Positions 55,801 to 64,000 of a DNA stretch of 64,000 nt are shown here, one piece after another (the stretch's first letter is position 1; the number at the start of each line of letters is the position of its first letter). The notes below the pieces were generated by a model. The model had not been told where the DNA came from. It made no database searches and saw only the letters and a program-made list of their open reading frames with translations. The DNA lies in contig JBANDB010000015.1 in NCBI GenBank assembly GCA_037576215.1, positions 1,302,001 through 1,366,000 on the forward strand, given 5' to 3'. The stretch is from Armillaria gallica (lineage: Eukaryota; Basidiomycota; Agaricomycetes; Agaricales; Physalacriaceae). The position numbers and the translations under genes were made by a program.

Positions 55801-56574
55801 TTGTCCCACAGGGCAATTAATTCCTGGTGGTTTTGAAATTCAGGAAGCTCTCCTCCTTGTTTGGTGATATTCTTCAGAAGAGCATCGGTATCGCCCTTAT
55901 TTAAAGCAGCCTCTAGAATGGTTTCTGAAAGTTCAAGGTCAAGTACAGAGCGATATGGGTGCCATGGCATAGCATCGAATGGGATGTTTTCTTCAGCAGA
56001 GTGCTCATGAACAGAATACAATTCGAACGGTTCCTCTTTAGATTCCTGGCCACTGGAAGGGTGATACTCAGTACGGATATAATCGAGGGGAAGGTGAGGT
56101 TGATCTGAAGGGTCAAAATCTGAGATAGGCGGAGAAGGAAGCCCGTCATCTGAATCTTGTGAAGTAGTTTGGTCTTCCACTGGAATAGCCAATCAGGTTA
56201 ACAAAGACAGAGAGTTAGCTAGCATAAATAACATACCTGTCGTAGGTATTCCTCTTTCCCAAAAACGTTCGAATTCGTTTACAAGAGAACGTATAGGCTC
56301 TTCCGATTCTGGGAGAGTGTCTGAGGGGGAAGGAACGTTGATAGGTGGGAGAGGATCAGCGAGATGGCGAGCTGAAAGGTGAAGGTCAGGATTAGTTAAG
56401 TCACATCAAGATACCCTTAGACTTACCTTGTATCCGTTCTCGATACTGTGCCTCATACAAAGCAGTACACTTTTTTTCTTCATCTTGCTGAGCGCAAGAT
56501 ATCTCATGAGTTTTGAATCCTCGAGATTTGAAGGCATCTCCGCAATAAGAACATATTTTTACGTTGTTCTGCAT
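52898..56574 (-). pseudogene. Plavaka-type transposase, decayed
   Basis: Plavaka elements are DNA transposons of agaricomycetes (CACTA-related). The start at 56,574 opens a C2HC-like finger (MQNNVKICSYCGDAFKSRGF). Exons visible: 56,427-56,574, 56,237-56,371, then from 56,179. Family blocks in order: FHRDLWSWTLDIPQDPLLAP, YADKTHLSSFGT, GGGRVIGWLPIV, YYADFKRAIWHEAFEIIL, MILSADYEEQ, SFDRLHAFHNGLFGDHL, NVTFTDGRKYEALTK, NWDFPKIHLLKHLFNDIEAK followed by GVTLNYNTKPNESMH, and a C-terminal part with PRYDFVLAQTE and MVDSDMFLRMQSL. Stops are TGA where Arg is expected (SE*FYTEPW, SLI*GSSS) and SYQ*CTN. Terminal inverted repeats were not located. Confidence 0.85.
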
Positions 56575-57047
56575 ATTAGATGAGAGTAGATTTGGCTGGA
56601 TTCAAAGGCAAGATGTGAGCGGATTTTTACTGCAAAGCCGATGTCTTACCTTTAAATAGTCAGAGGGAAAAAGAGACATGTAGCACAAGAAATGAAAAAA
56701 ATGAGGCTGTCATTAGTAGCTGAGACAAACAAATAAGGAAATTCTCGTCAGGATTTAATTCGACTCAGGTCTGTAACCTAAGCAAATAGAAGGGTAGTTC
56801 TATTCCCGCTCTTGGTTCAGCAGCTGAGAGTACTGTCAAAGGATGATATTATCTTTGTGTCTTCTATTGTGGATGATGTCATGGCCATAAAAGAAATTCA
56901 AGACAAATATGGTCTGATTGTAGAAATTTCATTGTATAAACATCAAGAAAAGTCTGTTCCAGGAGTCAGTAAAATAGGAGTGTCTTAAACTGCCAGCTTA
57001 CATCTACTAATGTTCCCGGTACCGTTTTTTTCTCCAAAAAATCAAAA
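56575..57047. other. Spacer between Plavaka relic and next gene
   Basis: No gene recognised; nothing repeated elsewhere in the window was seen. Confidence 0.35.
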
Positions 57048-59620
57048 CTATTGATGAGATGGCCGGATACGAGGTAAGACCAGTGGCCGGCCAAAGCAAT
57101 CAAAGAATGTCTGTGCGTAATGAGCTGCCAGGGACTTCTCGACAGTCAGCGATGCTTCATCTTCTGAGGGACCTAAAAAACCCATAGCATTCTGCAGAAG
57201 TGGCACAACCCATTGTTGCATTACATCTTTGAAATTTTTCAGCACCCCACATCTGTCTTGCCAAACTGAAGAAGCAAGGCGACAACCGCTAGGTCCAGAC
57301 GCTGAGGATGGGACAATGGACTCTTCTGGGAACAGCTTGAGTATTGTATTCTGACGCTGGAGTCGAAAGTCGGCATCATCTTGAGTAGAGCTTCGTACAG
57401 ACCTTGTAAGGCATGCATCAAGTGCTAGGAGTTCCAGCCAGAAGTTGAGCTCACAAAGCTCCCAAACCAGGTAATGACCCCTCTCAACATTGAATGGCTG
57501 GTCTAGAGATGCCGGAGGCACTCGCAAAGTAGTTTTAGCACTGACTGCTTGAAGGGCTGTCCCCATCATCTCTACCATGATGTTGTGATCTTTCATCATT
57601 GCAGTACTTTCTTTCTTGAAAGGCATTGATAGCAGCTCTCGCCAGACTTGAGGACGGACGGGTGTGGCATTTGAAGCAGATGAGGAGATACGATAAATGA
57701 GACCATCTCGGCAATGCTCCCACTGACAGAAGTAGAAGCTTTGGTGAGTCGCAGATGCGAACACAAGAAGTCCTGGGTCAGGGAAAGCGTAACCCTTGTT
57801 GAGGTCCTGGTTGTTCATCATATTGGGTTCGCTCTGCAGGCAGCGGACTTGTTCTTCATGTTGTTTGGAGGGTTCTGAATTCTGGTTGATGCTGGCATTA
57901 ACAGTGACCCATGCAGGTATCGGCAGTGGGGCATAGGTTCTGGACAGGTCAGCAAACTTGTCTCTGGCACTTTGAAGAGATTCTAGTCAACGATAATGGT
58001 GAGCTTCTAGATCTGTAAAACGGAGAATGTCTCTTACGAATCTTCTTTCTTTGTGAAGGTTGCTTGCTTGAAAGAGGACCGGATGCTCGGGCCTTGCCTC
58101 TCATATCGCGTATTGGACCACTAGGGCCTGAATGAGGGACTGCACTGGAGGGAGCAGAGGAGGCAGTCGGGGGCGAAGATGCAGTTGGAAAAAGGAAAGG
58201 ATTGCGATAGGTCTGGAATATCTTCATAAAACGATGCATAGCATCAAATTTTTTAGGCTCAGAAGGGTCGCCTTCAAAAACAACAGGAAATGAAGGCTCG
58301 GGAATGGTTTCATTGACGCTGAGAATAATTGGCTTTTCAGCTTTAAGAATGATCTGATTGACGAATTCTTCGGCGGGTCGGACAAGATAGACTGGGATAC
58401 CAGCCTTCATATGCTGCTCAGCAATGTCGAGATTAAGGGTAAATGTGCCCATGAGATGATTGAAATTAAAAGAATCATCACGCTGAGTTTTGCCATTCAT
58501 CACCGGTTGATGAATCTCCATGTAGTCGAGCCCAGCAACAAGCTCCAACCAATACCGCTGCATTGCTGCTACTTGTATGCGAATAGACATTGCATCTGTC
58601 ATCACTGTTTTTGTTCGGTGGACCAAAGCCTCCAGACATGTGCATCTGATGCTTAGAAACTCTCGAAACATGTCAGAAAATTTCTGTCTTTTCTGCACAA
58701 GAGAACAATGTCCAGTAATATATTGTAACGCATGCTTGAACTGTCCATGAACACTTTCATGAAGTAGACCGATGTGGGAGACACATCCATGGGAGAACAC
58801 AATGTCATTTTCAGTGACATCGTACCAGATTGTATCGATCCATTGATGGTACGGATGAGACACATCGTAAATGACCGGTCGACGAGGAATGACAGGAAAG
58901 TGACAAAATCTTTCATCAAAGAATTGAGGAATGCGAGTGGGATCATGATGTCCAAATCGGCCATCTTCATACAGATGCACTTGGCATGTAGTTGGAGGAA
59001 TGGGAATGAACGTATTGTTGGGGGTGGTAATGAAAACATGTTCCTCTTCTATATAAGTCCTGACACAACCGTCATTCACACTTAAATTCCCTGTGAACAT
59101 ATCAGAATGGCATTGACAAATGATAGTTTTGGCCCACATACCATTGTACTTGTGAGAAAACTTAGTGAGGTCAGCAAGCCATAGCTCATGCGTGAACGAC
59201 ATTGTGCTATAAGACAGAATAGATGATCTTAAGGGGCCTAAACTGCGTTCGAAAGTAGGTATACATACCTTAATGATCCACAAGTTCCCTGTTCTACAGT
59301 ATGGGCAGAAAAGATGCACATCTCGTGTAAAATTCCTTATGTACCTGCCAATGCATGTCTCGTGTATTGGCCACACAAAATACTCTCGTAATTTGTGCTT
59401 GAGGTACAGCCTGGGACCTTCACCGTTTGGTTGCAAATGTTGTACAAACTGGTTGAGGGGCAAGGGGATTTAGAAGAGAGAATAAGAAAACGTAGAGAAC
59501 ATAAACTTACCTTGATAGTCGGATACACAAGTGTGTAGTTGAAGCATGACCCAGCAAATGAATTAGATTTGAAGGTGACGAGAGCCCAGCATCAAGACTT
59601 AGACCAAAAGTAAATCCCAA
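57048..59620 (-). CDS. Conserved-looking protein of unknown function
   Basis: Exons on the - strand: one ending 59,511 (FNYTLVYPTIK), 58,038-59,448 and 57,048-57,982. Introns at 59,449-59,510 (GTAAGT...CAG) and 57,983-58,037 (GTAAGA...TAG) keep the frame. The product has about 800 residues. Notable blocks: two Cys pairs typical of metal binding (FCPYCRTGNLW and IICQCHSDMFTG), HELWLADLTKFSHKYNGMWA, a block FNHLMGTFTLNLDIAEQHM, then AGIPVYLVRP, a Ser/Pro/Arg-rich linker and a C-terminal part with WRELLSMPF and LVWELCELNFWLELLALDA. I believe similar proteins occur in agaricomycetes but know no function. Apart from an unclear N-terminus it has no stops. It lies beside a transposase relic and could be transposon cargo. 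Confidence 0.6.
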
Positions 59621-61559
59621 CGTCGGAATATGCCGAGGCATCACGTGCATCATGTGCACCTTCCGACTTCAGTGCTGATTAGCTACCTTCAATTATCTCT
59701 CATCCGTCAGTCCTCTTCATCTCATTTCTGCCCGTTCTTTCTGTCTCAGTCTCTCTACTTCAAGCCATCTTCGAGTCTTGGCAGGGTGCATTGATGTGAT
59801 GTCAGTGCGGGGGCAACGTTTTGCGTGATGCAAAACAAACTCGGATTGTCTGACGCGATGTCAGATAATTCACCTGCTGATTTCAGAATGATTTCTGGCC
59901 TTTATCGATGCCTCAAAACCCCTACCATGCCAGTCATCTTTTCCGAGATCGGCACCCCACGGCGAGCAGTATCCCTCAAATATCCTGCCAGATCTGCTAG
60001 CAGCGCTCAATCTGCTGGGTCAAAACCCTTTCATGACTCCAGAACAGGCTGAGGAGATCCTGCAACTCTTCCACAATGAAGAACACGTCCTCGCAAGTCT
60101 CAACACAGAGATGAAAGAAGCCATGGGTTTACTAGAGAAAATTCGTGAGGCCGGGTTGCGTTGCAGGATCGAATAAGAGACGGAGAAGTCAAGTTGAGGA
60201 GAGGCATGACAAGTTCAGCTTTGAGTTCAAGTTGCTGCTTTGTCCTTGACCTCTCCTTTCGTCCCCCAACCCGCATTCTCAACTATCCAAGGCGATTCCA
60301 GCACGTCCCCAAGCAACTGGATGGTTTAACCAATTTGTGAGTCTAAAATCATCATTGATTTAAATGATATTTACCTTTCTTTTCAGCCCACTTTTCCAAC
60401 TGTGCAAGAGCTCAAAATCAAGATCGAATTTCAGAAAATTTTGCCCGGTGGCGGGTGAAATCGCATTGAAGGGAAGGAGCTCTATGTCAGTGTGGGCATC
60501 CCCCGCAGGTCCAACGTGAGTTTTTGTGCATGCAAGATTACTTAGTCTTACGCTAGCCTTTATTTCACAGTGCTACTTCACCCGTACCCTCACTTAATGC
60601 GGCACCGATTCTCCCTCGAGAGTCGAAGACTATCACACCTCCGCCAAAGAAAACGATGACTCCATCAAACTGGAATCCCGATTTTGTGCATGACATATCA
60701 ATTCCTGCCAAGCAAGGTCGTGGATGCATGGAATGCTCCCACGATGACAAGCCCCATACCCATCCTGGCTACCCCATACCCCGTACATCAACATCGGCGT
60801 CAATCGGCGTTGCATAGTGGATTTGCACTCATCTGCAACCCCGAGTCAATCAGGGGATTCGAGATTGGTGGCCATCTGAAGGCCAGGGAAGCACAACGAA
60901 GAAAAACGAGCTCACCGACGACATCAAGGAACAGGATGGCGGCGACGACGATGACAGGAGAAGTGGGGGATGTTTGAGAACGAAGGAGGGATGTCTCATA
61001 GGATATGGATGGGTTGTGGGATAGAGTGGAGGCGGGTTGGGATGCGTAATGGGGAGAGAAGTGTATGGGTGGGAGGGTGGGACGAAGAAAGGGACCCCGA
61101 TGTCCAACAACGGCAACGATTGTTTGGGCATCAATAGTACTCCCACGTACGCGACGGACGACACCACGATGACCACAATATGACTGGAGATGGCCCCGCC
61201 GCTGCCACCCTAGCCCCACGTCAACATGGGCTCCTACCACCCATTTCAGTCCCCCGAACTTCTGTAACTCTCGTGCGTCTCCCATTTTTGACATGGGGGG
61301 ACACGATCCTCAAAGCCATCCCCACCTCTGATGTCGCTATCATCGCCGATGCCACAACGATCCCCAATCCCCATCCCTGCCCTATCCCGGGCCCACTGTT
61401 GTCTGTACGACCACCACCGGACTCCTAACTCCATTTTCAGTACCGAGGAGTTCGATGGTGGTGCCCGTTTCCACTGGGGAATTCGGGAATTGACTGGAGC
61501 GAGTGAGTACGATTTCACTCCTCTCGCACACTCAGAAACGCGCGACATACGTGTCCTTG
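59621..61559. other. Weakly coding stretch, no family recognised
   Basis: On the + strand near 60,000-60,175 one frame reads NPFMTPEQAEEILQLFHNEE and EMKEAMGLLEKIREAG, a plausible helical protein piece ending at TAA. Intron-like GTGAGT...CAG segments follow near 60,337-60,388 and 60,518-60,571. The 60,800-61,300 part has only low-complexity frames. No function is suggested. Confidence 0.35.
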
Positions 61560-62396
61560 ACTTCTGCTTCCCTTTCACCTATGATATCTCACCATCCCCA
61601 GTCATCTCTTCGCTAAGGAAGGCTACGACATCGCCCTCGTCGCTCGGTGTGGACTCTCTCAAGGCTCTCTCAGACGATATCAACACTGCTGACAGGACTG
61701 CCGCCTCAGGCTTCATTCCCGATATCGACCTATGGCACCATGGATATCAATGCCACAAACCATGCCCACTACCAAGGCCAACCCATCTGCATCGCCCTCT
61801 ACAATGCTGGACACAGTGTCTGGATGCCATCCCTCAATATCACCTGTGGACGTCCAATCCGTGACGCAAATGAACATCAAAGGTGCATTCGAATCCTCAA
61901 AGAACGTTGTTGAGGCATTCCAAGCCGGTGAAGGAGGCTGATCTTCATGGAGGCCACAACCAGTGTTCGAAGGAGCGTTGCTACTAGCACGTTCTCGGCT
62001 GGGAAGGACGCGTTAAGAGCACTGCCGCAGAGTCTTGGGAAGGAGTTTGGAAAGCAACACATCCATGTATCGCATGTGAGTACCTTACTCTCACTGATTT
62101 TTTTCTGGAGACTGACCATGTGTGGTAGGCAGTATCTTGATGATCCTATTCCCAGCATCATGACGACCCAGAGTGGAACAGGACGACGATTTTAGGTTCT
62201 CACGAGGTACGTTTGCTCGCATTTCCCTGCCATTATGGATGGCTAATGCTGAACTGTTTCCCTAGTCATACCTGCTTCTCATCAAGCCACCTCGTTCGAC
62301 CTGGATCTAAGAATTGGGTGGTCAGTCACTTTTATCTTTACTTTTAATTCCTTGCTGACATGTGGAATTTAGTGTCCTGCTCATGAGAAGTGGTAG
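61560..62396 (+). pseudogene. Short-chain dehydrogenase/reductase, decayed
   Basis: SDR enzymes use NAD(P)H to reduce or oxidise small molecules. Blocks on the + strand, with frame changes: VISSLFAKEGYDIALVAR (about 61,600-61,655), DSLKALSDDINTA, VALYNAGHSVWMP (about 61,795), VQSVTQMNIKGAFESSKNVV and VEAFQAGEGG (about 61,855-61,940), SVATSTFSAGKDALRAL and GKEFGKQHIHVSH (about 61,975-62,075), a C-terminal KPPRSTWTWD-like block near 62,300, and PAHEKW with stop TAG (62,394) after an intron. The N-terminal Rossmann Gly-rich loop is missing. At the active site the family's Tyr is Phe (STFSAGK). Small indels between blocks mark it as a pseudogene. Confidence 0.75.
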
Positions 62397-63320
62397 AGCC
62401 TTTGATGCCAACAACGGCACAACATCGTCTCATGGAAAGGATCCCTTTTTTTGCACTGAGACAGTGTATCTTCGTCCTGCAAGCAAGCTCGGGTCTGACG
62501 ACGGTGTGGTGTACGAGGGGGAGGGAAAACATGAGAGGCAACGATCCTTGCCTACACCCACACAATTCCTCTCGTTCGGCAAAGGCATAGTTCCACGGAT
62601 TATGGTTCTGATGGTGAACAAGTCTTCAGCAAAAGTGAGTGATCCAAGACTGTCTACTCTCACATCTAAGCTTTATCTGCAGCTGGTGAAGTCGTCGGTA
62701 CGGGCCAGGACGAGCACTTTTTGTGGCGAGGTGCTAGGAGGTACAAGATCAGTAAGAGAACGATCTGTATGGCAAGGCACAGGGCAGGACTCTTGGTTGG
62801 TAGGTGGGCATTCGAGGTTTAGCTGAGGACAACAATCCTCTAGCGAGCAAGGTGTTGTACGCCATTTCTGTTGTTGCCGATACTCAGTATTCACCCTTCT
62901 CACAGTTTGATCTGTCACTAACGAATATGAAGACCTTTTTTTCAATGAGTACGCTGACATGCCGACATAGGCAAACCTTTTTTTCAATGCGAAGACTTTT
63001 TTGAGGGAGGCCCTTAGGACGAAGCTTCAGAAACGAGGTGAAGGGGGGGAAAGAGGTAGGATAAAGGTAGGATACCCCAGCGGACATTAATATAGCTGAA
63101 GCGCAATGGAATTCAACGCTATTTGGAGACTGAAATTTTACCTGGGGTTTGTGAGACGTTCTTCAAGTTCTGACGAGATGACGCCATTGCCGGTTCAAGT
63201 TCGTCTGAAGTACCGGAGATTGCGTCATGGGCGTCATGATTGTCATCCATGTCTATATACATAAGACACGGATCTCAAGTTGACCCGGCTCTCCTCCTAT
63301 TCATAGCCTATCTTACAACT
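62397..63320. other. Intergenic, nothing recognised
   Basis: A 154-codon + frame (62,362-62,826) lacks family motifs. Near 62,930-63,010 a GACTTTTTTTCAATG-type segment repeats twice. Nothing else is recognised. Confidence 0.35.
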
Positions 63321-64000
63321 ATGATGGCAAGCGACTCCAGCGACTTCAGCGACGACTCCAGCGGTGATAGTGACTTCAGTTACAGTGGTATCAACTCCGG
63401 CAGAGATAGCAACTCCAGTTACAACTCACTCCCTCATCATAAACGCCATTTACCCCAGAAGAGGGCAAGGTTGCGTGCAGCTCGGCAAGCCCAAGCTCAT
63501 CCGGTTCCAACAACGCCTGCTGTCCCTTCTTACCGTCAGCTGAGGACAATCCCCCGGGTGTGGACAAAGCTGGAACTTGAAAATCGTAGCCCAGAGTTTC
63601 CTGATCTTTACATGACTCCATCACACTCTGGAGTTCCTAAAGGTCATGGGACAATATTTGTAATTGTTGCTGGTATCGATGTGGCCGACCTTCATCAAAC
63701 GTTTGCTCATGGAGCCCAGCTCTCATCATTCTGTAGCTTGCAAGAAGCCGCTGCCAAAGGTTTGTTACAGTTTCTCTTCCCAGTTTAACAGTCTGAATTC
63801 TTCCCAGGTATGCCAGCTCTGCGGCCCAGCCTCAATGACTTTCTGGTTTTTCATGACAAGTACGGAAAAGAAGAGGATGGGGACAGCAAAGACATAGTAA
63901 AATCATGGAGTCGCTCAAAGTATGTCTACTTGCCACCGCTTGTTTTTCATTGATTTAAGTCTTCTTGAATCAGGCAAGAATTTATGGCACCGGTACTAGG
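63321..64000 (+). CDS. Partial gene, Ser/Asp-rich N-terminus (unrecognised)
   Basis: It starts at ATG-ATG (63,321) and runs off the window. Exon 1 to 63,759, intron 63,760-63,807 (GTTTGT...CAG), exon 2 to about 63,919, intron to 63,973 (GTATGT...CAG), exon 3 to the edge. The frame stays open through the splices: ...EAAAKG|MPALRPSLNDFLVFHD...WSRSK|QEFMAPVL. The N-terminus is acidic, DSSDFSDDSSGDSDFSYSG, followed by a basic stretch HHKRHLPQKRARLRAARQ and a globular-looking part RVWTKLELENRSPEFPDLYM. The upstream TTG/GTG frame to 63,240 is not needed. No family is recognised; it may be a normal host gene or the start of another element. Confidence 0.55.

Noticed and set aside
59026..59320. Extra intron (GTATGT...TATAG) in the unknown gene near 59,207-59,268
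   Set aside because: The splice would be 62 nt and would shift the frame, while the unspliced frame stays open and keeps the MSFTHELWLADL block.

Overview
The window is nuclear DNA from a filamentous basidiomycete, most likely an agaricomycete. Introns are 50-60 bp (GTRNGT...YAG). Protein families match mushroom-forming fungi: a DUF6535 membrane protein, a Plavaka-type transposase, Helitrons and a chromodomain Ty3 retrotransposon. It is a transposon-dominated, gene-poor region; almost every host gene seen is broken, partial or interrupted. The species cannot be named from the sequence.

Layout. 1-15,522 is a head-to-tail array of Helitrons: the end of one unit, two 5.4-kb coding units with decayed Rep-helicase genes, and two short non-coding units. 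Each ends in the same 114-nt box, and the short units carry nested hAT-type MITEs. 15,523-29,430 is decayed single-copy and duplicated DNA: a candidate DNA transposon with TGCGTT repeats, one copy of an unrecognised (-)-strand gene family ("family X"), a DUF6535 C-terminal fragment and three relics of a kinase-like family. 29,439-41,408 is one DUF6535 gene on the (-) strand, split by a 9.3-kb Ty3 chromovirus (31,485-40,806). The element has 515-bp LTRs that look identical and a 5-bp target duplication (GAAAA).

41,640-50,420 holds more family X copies, two more kinase-like relics and F-box/LRR-like relics. 50,940-51,690 is a broken ribonucleotide reductase small subunit. 52,898-56,574 is a decayed Plavaka transposase. 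57,048 to about 59,600 is an intact-looking gene of unknown function. 61,560-62,396 is a decayed short-chain dehydrogenase. The window ends inside an unrecognised gene with a Ser/Asp-rich N-terminus.

The most informative region is the Ty3 element. The sequence suggests self-priming: a 13-nt segment beside the 5' LTR is complementary to the LTR. The first AUG of its transcript opens a 339-codon membrane-anchored reading frame that overlaps the gag frame. Gag, zinc knuckle and Pol are separated by an in-frame TGA and a -1 frame change. The LTR carries a 16-bp hairpin made of GATA motifs, and the 3' UTR carries duplicated hairpins with compensating changes. In contrast, the Helitrons and Plavaka carry many CGA-to-TGA stops, the mark of CpG methylation followed by deamination.
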